Source: Bifidobacteriaceae bacterium (lineage in GTDB: Bacteria; Actinomycetota; Actinomycetes; Actinomycetales; WQXJ01). From it: a stretch of 7,627 nucleotides of DNA. Position numbers and translations under genes: made by a program. Below, piece by piece: positions 1 through 6,511 of the stretch. The notes under the pieces were generated by a model. It was not told where the DNA came from, ran no database searches, and was given only the letters and a program-made list of their open reading frames with translations. How positions within the stretch are numbered: the first letter of the stretch is position 1; each line of letters starts with the position of its first letter. Where the stretch lies: NCBI GenBank assembly GCA_031279575.1, contig JAITIG010000077.1:1-7627 (forward strand). The letters are read 5' to 3'.

Positions 1-3000
1 CGGAGACCTGGTTCACGGTCTCGGCTGACACTATCGCGGCGAACGGCGAGGCGGCCGGCCTGGTCACGGTCTCGCTGGTGGACACCGAGGGTTCGCCGAT
101 GACGGCGGCCGCCCCGATCATCAATGCGGCCGGCCCGCTGCAAGCGGGGCTGGTTTTTGGCGCGTTTGAGCACCAGGGCGGCGGCCTTTACCAGGCGGCC
201 TTCACCGGCACGGTGGCGGGCAGCCACCTGGTGGTGGTGACCGCCGGCCGCGCCGAGCTGCGCGTCAACCCGGGCGGCAACCAGTACGCCAACCTGTCCG
301 CCGCGCCCGTCCGGGCCGCCTCCGAGGCGGCCTCGTGGGCGTCGGTGTCAACCGACGCGGGCCAGGCGGGCGTCTACGGGGCGGCGGGCGCCGAGGAAGG
401 CGACTGGGGCAAGCAGACCGTCACCGTTTCCCTGGAAGGCTCCGACGGCCTGCCCATCACCTCCGGGGTGGGCAAGCTGGCCGTCCAGGCGGACCCCAAC
501 TACGACTCCGGCGAGGGCCTGGCCTATTCGGATGGCGGGGCTTTCCGCTGCGCCGAAGCCCTGGCCGCCGGCGCCTGCGCCAACGGCGTCTACAAGCTCG
601 ACGTCTACTCTGGCCAACCCGTCAACCGCCACCTCAACGCGGTCTACCAAGACGGCATCGTGACCTTCCAACTGTGGGCGCGCGACGCCTACCCGGCCAG
701 CAAAACCCTGACAGCCCCCTTCACCACCGGCCCGGCCTCAGCCGCGCACTCCACCATGGCGGTCGCACCTTCAGGCCCGCTGGCGGTGGGCGAGGAATAC
801 ACGGTGAGCGTGATAGCTGAAGACGCCTTCGGCAACCCGGTCGCCCACCAGAAAGTGGCGTTCGACCTGAGCGAGGACTGGGACTGCCCGCTGTCCTTCG
901 ACGACCCGCTAACCCTGGACCAGGTCGAGACCTGGCGCCTGGTCGAGGCCTCGGCTGAGGGCGCGGCCAGCCTTGGCATCGCCTCCGAGCAGGCCGGGAC
1001 CTGCCAGCTTTGGCTGTCCCTGGCCGCATCGGAGGACTCCGGCACCTGGGAGAGCATCGGCAAGGTGGATCTGACCTGGGAGTGGCCGCCTGGGCCGCCG
1101 GCCGTGGCCGCCAACTCGACGGTTGAGATCACCCCATCGGATTCGACCGGCAAACCGAAGCCCGTCCTGGCCAGCGAAGCCTTCGACGTCCTGGTCACAG
1201 CCCTGGACGAGGGCGGCGCTCCGGCGCCGGGGGCTGTGGTCGACCTGTCCCTGGCGAGCGTCACAGGCACGTCCTGCCTCTCCCCGGTGGTCAACAGCGC
1301 CGCGCCGGGGTGGACCGCCGGGCAAAGGCAGGCGCGGACCGGCGCCGACGGCACGCTGCGCGTCAGCATCTCGCTGGCAGACCCGGAGATCCACCTCTTC
1401 GGCCTGTGCATGCTCAGTGTCTCGGTGGACGATGAGGCCCTGCCGGTCTCATATGGGGAGGAAGAGTCCTATGCCCACCTGTTGACGTGGCTGCCCCCGC
1501 CGGACCTCGAATCGGATGGCGCCTATTACTGGGTCTCCGAGGAGGAAGTGTTGGCCGATGGCGATGACACCGGCACCGTCGAAGTCCAGTTTGAGACCCA
1601 TTCCCTGCCGGCTCTGGTCGACTTGGCCAAGCTGGAAGCGACCGCGCCTGACTCCGGCCTGGTGTTCGGCCCCTGGGTCGACACCACCGAAGCGGGCGAA
1701 TTGATTCCTTCCGGCGTCTACCAGGCCACCTTCCGCGGCACCAGGCCCGGCCGATGGGGTATCCAGGTCTTCTACGATGAAGAGCCGGTCCAGTTGGGCG
1801 AGGAAATGAACGGCGCCGCCAGGTTGGTCGGCCTTCCGCCGGCCCCGCCGGTGGCCTCTGAGGACACGTCTTGGGCTGAGATCACCCGCGACGAGGGTCA
1901 GGCGGGTGTTTTCGGGGCTGATGGCGCGACATCGGCGGACTGGGGGAAGCAGACCATAACGGCTGCGGTGGCGGACGCCGATGGCGAACCGCTCACCGCC
2001 GCGGCCGAGAACTTGCGGCTCGAATTGCTGGCGGCGGACCCAGGCGGGGAGTTCGGGTACTCCGATGACGGCTTCCGCTGCGCCGCCGCCCTGTCCGCGG
2101 GGCTTTGCCTGGACGGCGTCTACGAGATCGACGTGTATTCGGCCGTGCCGGTGGACCGGTATTTCCGCGTTGCCTACGCCGACGCTGAGACTGAGACGGA
2201 GTTCGCCTTGTGGGTTGCTGGGGCGGAGCCTGCCTCGAAGAGCTTGACGGCGTTGTTCACCACCGGCCCGGCCAGCGCTGTGGATTCGTCTTTCGCGGTG
2301 CTGCCGCTCTCATCGGTGCTGGTCGGTGAGACCTACACTGCCACCGCTGTGGTCGAGGACAAGTTCGGCAACCTGGTGTCCGGCCAGGATGTCTACTTTG
2401 TTTTGGCCGGCTCTAACTGCCCGGTCTCCTTCGACGGCCTGCCAAGCACGGCTGTGAGGACCGATCCCGCCGGCGTGGCCGAACTAGAACTGACCTCCTC
2501 CGCCGCCGGCGCCTGCGTCCTGAACGCCCGCCTGGGCGGGGACAGCGGCCCGGCGATTGGCGCCGCAGCCCCTCTGGCCTGGGAAAACCCGCCCGTGGTG
2601 GTTTCGGCTGGGTTGTCTGAGTTTGGGGTGTCTGGCGCTGGTTTGGGTGGGGCGCCTGGGGTGGTTTTGGCGGATGGTTCGGGGTCTTATCTGGTCAGTG
2701 TGGTGGCGCGCGGTTCGGATGGCGGGTTGTTCGCGGGGGCTGGGGGTGTGGTGTCCTTGACTCCGGCGGGTGGGGGCGCGGCGGTGGAGTTCCCGTTTGT
2801 GTCTGGCTTGGACGGGTCGGCGGTGGTGGGGGTTTCTTCTGGGGTGGCTGGTTCGTTTGATGTGTCGGTGGTGTTGGGTGGTGGGCTGGTGGCGACTGAG
2901 CCGGGTGGTTCGGTGTTGCGGGTGCCGGTGGTGTTTTGGGCTGTGCCGGTGTCTGGGGAGGGGTTGTCCCGCTTGGTGGTGGTGGATGGTTCGGCGGTGG

Positions 3001-5342
3001 CTGATGGTTCGGAGCCGCGGGTGGTGGGCGCTTGGGTGGTGGACGGGGATGGTGTTGGTTTGGCGGGCCGGACGGTGTTGTTCCAGATCCCTGGGGGGGT
3101 GTCGGCTGGTTTGGCGGCGGGTCCGGCGGCTGTGCCGGTGGTGAGCGGCCCGGGTGGTTGGGCTGAGTTGGGGTTGGTGTCGGTTGAGGCTGGCTCTTAT
3201 GAGGTGTTGGCGTCGGTTGACGGGGTGGGGATCGATTATGGCTCCCCGGCGGTGGTGGTGTTCGGCGCCGTGCCGGTCCCGCCGGTCCCGCCGGTGGTTT
3301 CGGCTGGGTTGTCGGAGTTCTCGGTGGCGGAGTCGGCTTCGAACGCCACGCCGGGGGTGGTGTTGGCGGATGGTTCGGAGTCTTATCTGGTCAGTGTGGT
3401 GGCGCGCGGTTCGGATGGGGAGCTGTTCGCGGGGGCTGGGGGTGTGGTGTCCCTGACCCCGGCCGGTGGCGGCGCGGCGGTGGAGTTCCCGTTCGTGTCT
3501 GGCTTGGACGGGTCGGCGGTGGTGGGGGTTTCCTCTGGGGTGGCTGGTTCGTTTGATGTGTCGGTGGTGTTGGGCGGGGAGCCGGTGGCCGCCGAGCCGG
3601 GCGGCTCGGCCTACCAGGTGCCGGTGGCGTTCGCCCAGGCGCCGGCCCCGCCGCCGCCGCCGGCGGTGTTGTCGGCCGGGCTGTCGGAGTTCTCGGTGGC
3701 AGAGTCCGCCTCCAACGCCACACCAGGGGTGGTCCTGGCCAACGGCTCGGAGGCGTACCAGGTGGTAGTGCAAGCACGCGACTCGGACGCCCAACCGTTC
3801 GCGGGCGCCGCGGGCCTGGTGTCCCTCACCCCGGCCGGCGGCGGGACCGCGGCCGAGTTCCCGTTCACCACGGGGGCGGACGGCGCCGCGACGGTGCTGG
3901 TCGCCTCCCAGGCGGCGGGCGAGTTCGCGCTCACGGCAACGCTGGGCGGCGAGGCGGTGGCCACCCAACCCAGCGGCTCCGTGCTGGCGGTGCCGGTGGT
4001 GTTCGCGCCGATCGCAACCCCGCCGCCCGGCATCGTGACGGAACTGACGGTGGTGGCGGGGCAGGCCTACGCGGACGGCTCGGGCCAACGCGTGGTGCGC
4101 GCGCTGGTGGCAGACGGTGACGGGGCGCCGGTGGCGGGGCAGGAAGTCTGGTTCCAAATCCCGGCGGGCGTGGCGGCCGGTTTGACGCCGGGCCCGGCGC
4201 GGTTGGCCGTCCAGACCGGCTCCAACGGCGCGGCGGACCTGGTCCTGACATCGCAAACCCCAGGCAGCTACTCGGTCACAGCGGAAGTTGGCGGGGTCGG
4301 CATCGTGCAGGGCTCGCCGGCTGTGGTGGTGTTTGACCCGGTTCCGGCACCGCCCCCTGTGCAGCTCTCGGCACCAGTGGTCAACCCGCCTAACGGGCAA
4401 CAAGTGTCCGGGTCGGTGCAGGCGGCTGACCGAGCCCAGGCGGTACTGGGGCACCTCGACGCGGTGGTGGCGGTGGTCGCCTCGCAAGCCGAGGTGGCCC
4501 GCTGCCAGGTCGATACGGACGGCCGGTTCGACTGCGAGTTGCCGAGCCTGCCGCATGACACGCTGGTGTCGGTTCGCATCGAGGACCAAGCGGGGAACGC
4601 CTCGCCGGAAGTCCAGGTCGCGGTTGACGCCGAGCCGCCGGTGCCAGGCGGGACAACGCCATCGGACGGCTCAGCCATCGCCGGGGAGGGCGAGGCGGCC
4701 GGCCACGGCGTGGTGGTGCGCCACCTGGACGGCACCGAGTTGTGCCGTTCGCAAGTCGCGGCCGACATCAGCTGGGAATGCGACCTGATGCCGGAAGCGG
4801 TCGAGGGCGACACGGTGACCATTGAGCACACCGACCACGCTGGGAACACCACGCAGGTGCCGTGGCGGATCGGCCTGCCGCGGGTGGCGGTGGACCGGGC
4901 GCAAGCCACCCACGGCGACCGGCAGGCGGCGCGCGGTGTGAACTTCCAGCCCGGTGAGCGGATCGCGGCGGTGATGCGGTCCGATCCGATTGATCTGGGC
5001 TTCGCCGTGGCCGGCGCGGACGGCACGGTCGCCTTCGAGTGGGCTGTGCCAACCCACGTCGACCCCGGCCAGCACGAGGTCGAGTTGACGGGCGAGCTCT
5101 CCGGCGCCTTTGCGGCGCAGTTTGCGGTGGTCGGGGGTGGCTCCAGCGCTGCCCCCACGGCCTCGCCTGCGCCGTCCGGGACGGCCTCGGCGGCGCCTTC
5201 GCCGTCCCGGAGCAGCCGCGACAGCCTGGAGTTCAACGGCGTGGCGGGAGTTGGCTTGCTCGTGTGGACGAGCCTCGGGCTGGCTTTGGCGGGCAGTTTG
5301 ATGGTGTTGGCGGCGCGCAAGCGCCGGCGCGCCATGGACTGA
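1..5342 (+). CDS. Giant multi-Ig-domain surface protein, 5'-truncated by the window, C-terminal membrane anchor
   Basis: The frame beginning at base 3 is open from the left edge to the TGA at 5340-5342 (1779 residues visible), so the true start and signal peptide lie outside. The GTG at 78 is an internal valine, since coding sequence of the same repeat type precedes it. The protein is a chain of bacterial Ig-like modules of the invasin/Big type: long modules at 3-1505 and 1521-2594, short modules A1-B1-A2-A3-B2 at about 2598-4334 with Pro-rich linkers between several of them, two modules with paired cysteines and a D-x-A-G-N motif at about 4368-4865 (Big_6-like), and a final module at about 4870-5133. 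A Ser/Ala/Pro linker (about 5139-5222), a hydrophobic helix (about 5241-5316) and the tail RKRRRAMD follow. Inference: an extracellular, stalk-like adhesin or cell-envelope protein. The ligand cannot be predicted, and no enzymatic domain is visible. Transcription is convergent with the downstream methyltransferase gene. Confidence 0.9.
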   Translation, partial: ETWFTVSADTIAANGEAAGLVTVSLVDTEGSPMTAAAPIINAAGPLQAGLVFGAFEHQGGGLYQAAFTGTVAGSHLVVVTAGRAELRVNPGGNQYANLSAAPVRAASEAASWASVSTDAGQAGVYGAAGAEEGDWGKQTVTVSLEGSDGLPITSGVGKLAVQADPNYDSGEGLAYSDGGAFRCAEALAAGACANGVYKLDVYSGQPVNRHLNAVYQDGIVTFQLWARDAYPASKTLTAPFTTGPASAAHSTMAVAPSGPLAVGEEYTVSVIAEDAFGNPVAHQKVAFDLSEDWDCPLSFDDPLTLDQVETWRLVEASAEGAASLGIASEQAGTCQLWLSLAASEDSGTWESIGKVDLTWEWPPGPPAVAANSTVEITPSDSTGKPKPVLASEAFDVLVTALDEGGAPAPGAVVDLSLASVTGTSCLSPVVNSAAPGWTAGQRQARTGADGTLRVSISLADPEIHLFGLCMLSVSVDDEALPVSYGEEESYAHLLTWLPPPDLESDGAYYWVSEEEVLADGDDTGTVEVQFETHSLPALVDLAKLEATAPDSGLVFGPWVDTTEAGELIPSGVYQATFRGTRPGRWGIQVFYDEEPVQLGEEMNGAARLVGLPPAPPVASEDTSWAEITRDEGQAGVFGADGATSADWGKQTITAAVADADGEPLTAAAENLRLELLAADPGGEFGYSDDGFRCAAALSAGLCLDGVYEIDVYSAVPVDRYFRVAYADAETETEFALWVAGAEPASKSLTALFTTGPASAVDSSFAVLPLSSVLVGETYTATAVVEDKFGNLVSGQDVYFVLAGSNCPVSFDGLPSTAVRTDPAGVAELELTSSAAGACVLNARLGGDSGPAIGAAAPLAWENPPVVVSAGLSEFGVSGAGLGGAPGVVLADGSGSYLVSVVARGSDGGLFAGAGGVVSLTPAGGGAAVEFPFVSGLDGSAVVGVSSGVAGSFDVSVVLGGGLVATEPGGSVLRVPVVFWAVPVSGEGLSRLVVVDGSAVADGSEPRVVGAWVVDGDGVGLAGRTVLFQIPGGVSAGLAAGPAAVPVVSGPGGWAELGLVSVEAGSYEVLASVDGVGIDYGSPAVVVFGAVPVPPVPPVVSAGLSEFSVAESASNATPGVVLADGSESYLVSVVARGSDGELFAGAGGVVSLTPAGGGAAVEFPFVSGLDGSAVVGVSSGVAGSFDVSVVLGGEPVAAEPGGSAYQVPVAFAQAPAPPPPPAVLSAGLSEFSVAESASNATPGVVLANGSEAYQVVVQARDSDAQPFAGAAGLVSLTPAGGGTAAEFPFTTGADGAATVLVASQAAGEFALTATLGGEAVATQPSGSVLAVPVVFAPIATPPPGIVTELTVVAGQAYADGSGQRVVRALVADGDGAPVAGQEVWFQIPAGVAAGLTPGPARLAVQTGSNGAADLVLTSQTPGSYSVTAEVGGVGIVQGSPAVVVFDPVPAPPPVQLSAPVVNPPNGQQVSGSVQAADRAQAVLGHLDAVVAVVASQAEVARCQVDTDGRFDCELPSLPHDTLVSVRIEDQAGNASPEVQVAVDAEPPVPGGTTPSDGSAIAGEGEAAGHGVVVRHLDGTELCRSQVAADISWECDLMPEAVEGDTVTIEHTDHAGNTTQVPWRIGLPRVAVDRAQATHGDRQAARGVNFQPGERIAAVMRSDPIDLGFAVAGADGTVAFEWAVPTHVDPGQHEVELTGELSGAFAAQFAVVGGGSSAAPTASPAPSGTASAAPSPSRSSRDSLEFNGVAGVGLLVWTSLGLALAGSLMVLAARKRRRAMD
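3..2594 (+). repeat. Long divergent super-repeat of Ig-like modules (abcd, then a'b'c') inside the surface protein
   Basis: Two long paralogous stretches follow each other in one reading frame. The first runs from base 3 to about 1505 and the second from about 1521 to 2594. Matching landmarks are TWFTVSADTIAANG against YWVSEEEVLADGD (offset about 1521 bases), and the tryptophans in SWASVSTDAGQAGV/SWAEITRDEGQAGV and the FTTGPASA motif (both offset 1536). The first copy contains one module more (d, about 1107-1505) with no counterpart before the short-module block begins. The copies are clearly homologous in protein but well diverged in DNA, so this duplication is older than the one in the short-module block. 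Paired cysteines recur at equivalent places, for example codons 549/576 and 2079/2106. Confidence 0.75.
2598..2942 (+). repeat. Short Ig-like module A, copy 1
   Basis: This is a 115-codon in-frame module starting with VVSAGLSEF and ending near VPVVFWA. It aligns without a gap to copy 2 at 3294 (constant offset 696). From about 2659 to 2874 I count about 11 differences in some 215 bases by eye. Its first part (FGVSGAGLGGAPG) differs from copies 2 and 3. The strand is very G+T-rich: bases 2601-2700 hold only 14 C and 4 A by hand count. Confidence 0.85.
2967..3263 (+). repeat. Short Ig-like module B, copy 1
   Basis: This is a 99-codon module with the landmarks ADGS, FQIPGGVSAGL and GSPAVVVF. 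It aligns without a gap to copy 2 at 4038-4334 (constant offset 1071), which has FQIPAGVAAGL and GSPAVVVF at the same places. It uses GGT/GTG/TTG-type codons where copy 2 mostly uses C-rich synonyms. It lies between A1 and A2. Confidence 0.8.
3294..3638 (+). repeat. Short Ig-like module A, copy 2 (mosaic)
   Basis: This 115-codon module is gap-free against copy 1 (offset 696) and copy 3 (offset 372). Its first part encodes FSVAESASNATPGVVLA, exactly as in copy 3. Its central part encodes the same residues as copy 1 and is nearly identical to it in DNA. From about 3575 onwards the codons become C-rich and the residues (LGGEPVAAEP, YQVPV) depart from copy 1. A Pro-rich linker (APAPPPPP) at about 3639-3662 joins it to copy 3. 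Confidence 0.85.
3666..4010 (+). repeat. Short Ig-like module A, copy 3
   Basis: The third 115-codon copy starts VLSAGLSEFSVAES and ends near VPVVFA, aligned to copy 2 without gaps. Its synonymous codons are C-rich like the bulk of the gene, in contrast to copies 1 and 2. It is followed by a short Pro-rich linker (TPPPG, about 4017-4031) and then by module B copy 2. Confidence 0.85.
4038..4334 (+). repeat. Short Ig-like module B, copy 2
   Basis: This 99-codon module is gap-free against B copy 1, with shared landmarks ADGS, FQIP, VGGVGI/VDGVGI and GSPAVVVF. It ends in a Pro-rich linker (PVPAPPP) before the C-terminal cysteine-paired Ig modules. Codon choice is C-rich and typical of the rest of the gene. 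Confidence 0.8.
5226..5342 (+). other. C-terminal anchor of the surface protein: LEFNG, transmembrane helix, basic tail
   Basis: After the Ser/Pro/Ala linker, codons 5226-5240 read LEFNG. A hydrophobic helix of about 25 residues (about 5241-5316) and the tail RKRRRAMD follow. The layout is that of a Gram-positive cell-wall sorting signal, and LEFNG sits where LPxTG or the actinobacterial LAxTG would be. The Thr whose bond to Gly is cut by sortase is Asn here, and the second residue is Glu. Either the site is degenerate and the protein stays in the membrane, or a sortase with other specificity is involved. The membrane anchor is well supported. Sortase processing is only an inference. Confidence 0.7.
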
Positions 5343-5376
5343 CCAACAGCGCCCACCAGGCCGCTGCCGCCGCAGC

Positions 5377-5516
5377 AGGCCGATGCCGCGCCGGCTTGCC
5401 CCAGCTCAGGCGGCGCTGCGCCCAAACCCACCCCGGGGCGCCGCCTAGGCCGATGCCGCGCCGGCTTGCCCCAGCCCAGGCGGCGCTGCGCCCAAACCCA
5501 CCCCGGGGCGCCGCCT
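5377..5516. repeat. 70-bp direct tandem duplication in the convergent intergenic region
   Basis: Bases 5377-5446 and 5447-5516 are the same 70-bp unit back to back, differing at one base (T at 5406, C at 5476). The unit begins AGGCCGATGCCGCGCCGGCT. Each unit ends in a perfect inverted repeat, AGGCGGCGC (5408-5416; 5478-5486) with GCGCCGCCT (5438-5446; 5508-5516), separated by 21 bases. No start codon with a coding-like frame is confined to it. It may be a recently duplicated terminator module or a REP-like interspersed element. One window cannot tell which. Confidence 0.9.
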
Positions 5517-5522
5517 TTCTTT
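5478..5522 (+). terminator. Probable rho-independent terminator of the surface-protein gene
   Basis: The inverted repeat AGGCGGCGC/GCGCCGCCT (arms 5478-5486 and 5508-5516) is followed by TTTCTTT (5516-5522), giving a GC-rich stem with a U-rich tail on the + strand. The loop of 21 bases is longer than usual and could form smaller inner hairpins. The first copy of the stem (5408-5446) lacks the T-rich tail. The opposite strand has no T-run after the stem, so termination of the convergent methyltransferase gene here is less obvious. Confidence 0.5.
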
Positions 5523-5536
5523 GCGCCCACGGGGGC

Positions 5537-6496
5537 TCATGACGACGTGTTTGGGTGAGCGGCCTGGGGCGCTGGCTGGGCTGGGTGGGCGTGTTGCAGC
5601 GCCCAGTGGTACATGGCGATGGCGGCGGCCGCGCCGGCGTTGAGCGAGCGGGTCGAGCCGTACTGGGTGATCTCGTAAAGGGCGGTCGCCGCCCCCCGGG
5701 CAGCCTGGCTCAGGCCCGGCCCCTCCTGCCCAAACAGCAGCACGCAGCGCAGCGGCAGTTTGGCCGCCTCCAGGGGCAGGGCGCCAGGCAGGTTGTCCAG
5801 CGCGATGATAGGCCAGTTGCCCGATGCCGCCCAGCTAGCCAGCGCCGCCGCGTCCGGGTGGTGCCAGACGGGCAGGTAGCGGTCGGTCACCATGGCGCCC
5901 CGGCGGTTCCAGCGCCGCCGCCCCACAATGTGGACGCCGGCCGCGCCGAAGGCGTTGGCGCTGCGCACGATGGCGCCGATGTTGAAATCGTGCTCCCAGT
6001 TCTCGACCGCGACATGGAACGGGTGGGCGCGGGCGGCGAGGTCGGCTCTGATCGCCTCGATGGTCCAGTAGCGGTAGTGGTCGACCACATTGCGGCGGTC
6101 GCCCGCCGCCAGCAGCTCCCGGTCGTATTTCGGGTCCTGGGGCCAGCGCCCCGGCCAAGGCCCAGCGCCGACCCCAGTCTGCGTCCCCGGGGCCACCGCG
6201 CCAGCTGCAGACAACCCGCCCTCCCGAGGCGCCGCGCCGCCCACCCGGACCGCGGGCGTCCCCGGGGCTGCGGGCGCGGCATCGGGCGGCGGGGCGGGGC
6301 GCGCGGGCGGGGCTGCGGGCGCGGCATCGGGCGGCGGGCCGGGGCGCGGGGGCGGGGATGTCTGCGCGGCATCGGGCGGCGGGGCGGCGGTTGGGGGGAC
6401 CGCGGCTGGGGGCGGATCCGCGGGCGCGGCATCGGGCGGCGGGCCGGGGCGCGGCGGGTTAGCGGGCGGCGGATTACGGCTGGCCATGCCTGGCAC
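5537..6496 (-). CDS. TrmH/SpoU-family RNA 2'-O-ribose methyltransferase with Pro-rich N-terminal extension
   Basis: Predicted SAM-dependent 2'-O-methylation of a tRNA or rRNA nucleotide in the cytoplasm by a SPOUT (trefoil-knot) enzyme. Counting from GTG 6496 (319 residues), all three family motifs are present: motif 1 NIGAIVRSANAFG at 172-184, with R178 the expected catalytic arginine; motif 2 LLFGQEGPGLS at 253-263; motif 3 STRSLNAGAAAAIAMY at 281-296. The conserved body starts near residue 118 and includes HYRYW (140-144) and GRRRWNRRG (192-200). Residues 1-115 are Pro/Ala-rich, low in complexity, and contain PPPDAA four times; this is an unusual extension. The start is uncertain: GTG 6496, ATG 6487 (three codons later), or an internal GTG at 6244 that would remove most of the extension. 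No strong Shine-Dalgarno sequence decides it. The exact RNA target cannot be assigned. The gene is divergent from the DedA gene and convergent with the surface-protein gene. Confidence 0.9.
   Translation of the reverse strand: MPGMASRNPPPANPPRPGPPPDAAPADPPPAAVPPTAAPPPDAAQTSPPPRPGPPPDAAPAAPPARPAPPPDAAPAAPGTPAVRVGGAAPREGGLSAAGAVAPGTQTGVGAGPWPGRWPQDPKYDRELLAAGDRRNVVDHYRYWTIEAIRADLAARAHPFHVAVENWEHDFNIGAIVRSANAFGAAGVHIVGRRRWNRRGAMVTDRYLPVWHHPDAAALASWAASGNWPIIALDNLPGALPLEAAKLPLRCVLLFGQEGPGLSQAARGAATALYEITQYGSTRSLNAGAAAAIAMYHWALQHAHPAQPAPQAAHPNTSS
6274..6443 (-). repeat. Four copies of a 20-bp repeat encoding PPPDAA in the methyltransferase N-terminus
   Basis: On the + strand the sequence GCGCGGCATCGGGCGGCGGG starts at 6274, 6319, 6364 and 6424. 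The spacings of 45, 45 and 60 bases are all multiples of 15 and keep the reading frame. On the - strand they encode PPPDAA at residues 19, 39, 54 and 69 of the methyltransferase. This is typical of slippage or unequal exchange in a disordered, length-variable linker. Confidence 0.85.
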
Positions 6497-6498
6497 CG

Positions 6499-6505
6499 TA
6501 CCCTA
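6499..6505. promoter_or_regulatory. Putative overlapping divergent -10 elements (TACCCTA)
   Basis: TACCCT at 6499-6504 fits the actinobacterial -10 pattern TANNNT on the + strand and lies 7 bases before the DedA ATG at 6512, the usual distance from a -10 box to a transcription start. This suggests a leaderless DedA mRNA, and no Shine-Dalgarno sequence precedes that ATG. The - strand of the same bases reads TAGGGT (6505-6500), 3 bases before GTG 6496 and 12 before ATG 6487 of the methyltransferase. No convincing -35 boxes are visible on either side. The assignment rests on position and pattern only. Confidence 0.4.
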
Positions 6506-6511
6506 GAACGC

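Noticed and set aside
78..80. GTG at 78 as the start of the surface-protein gene
   Set aside because: The same frame is open to the left edge and bases 3-77 encode the beginning of a module that matches the repeat at 1521, so translation starts outside the window.
2484..4589. Long - strand open frame (701 codons) rich in His and Arg across the A/B repeat block
   Set aside because: It is antisense to a strongly supported repeat protein. Its length follows from the G+T-rich, stop-poor coding strand, its composition is implausible, and it has no recognisable motif.
5377..5516. The two 70-bp repeats as a CRISPR array
   Set aside because: The copies are directly adjacent with no spacers, are too long, and occur only twice.
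4268..5530. Long - strand open frame (420 codons) over the 3' part of the surface-protein gene and the 70-bp repeats
   Set aside because: It is a GC-rich shadow frame with no domain; the + strand Ig modules, linker and membrane anchor explain this stretch.
5525..5536. Small hairpin GCCC-ACGG-GGGC immediately after the methyltransferase stop as its terminator
   Set aside because: The stem is only 4 bp and no T-run follows on the - strand, so it is too weak to annotate.
6090..6506. + strand Gly/Ala-rich frame with repeated AASGGG, resembling PE_PGRS-like low-complexity protein
   Set aside because: It is the antisense of the methyltransferase extension; the 15-base-multiple repeat creates open, repetitive frames on both strands. 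The - strand frame continues into a conserved enzyme, this one does not.
5555..6511. Upstream extension of the DedA open frame (about 319 extra codons before ATG 6512)
   Set aside because: It is wholly antisense to the methyltransferase, low in complexity and Arg/Gly-rich. DedA proteins start close to the first hydrophobic segment, as ATG 6512 does.
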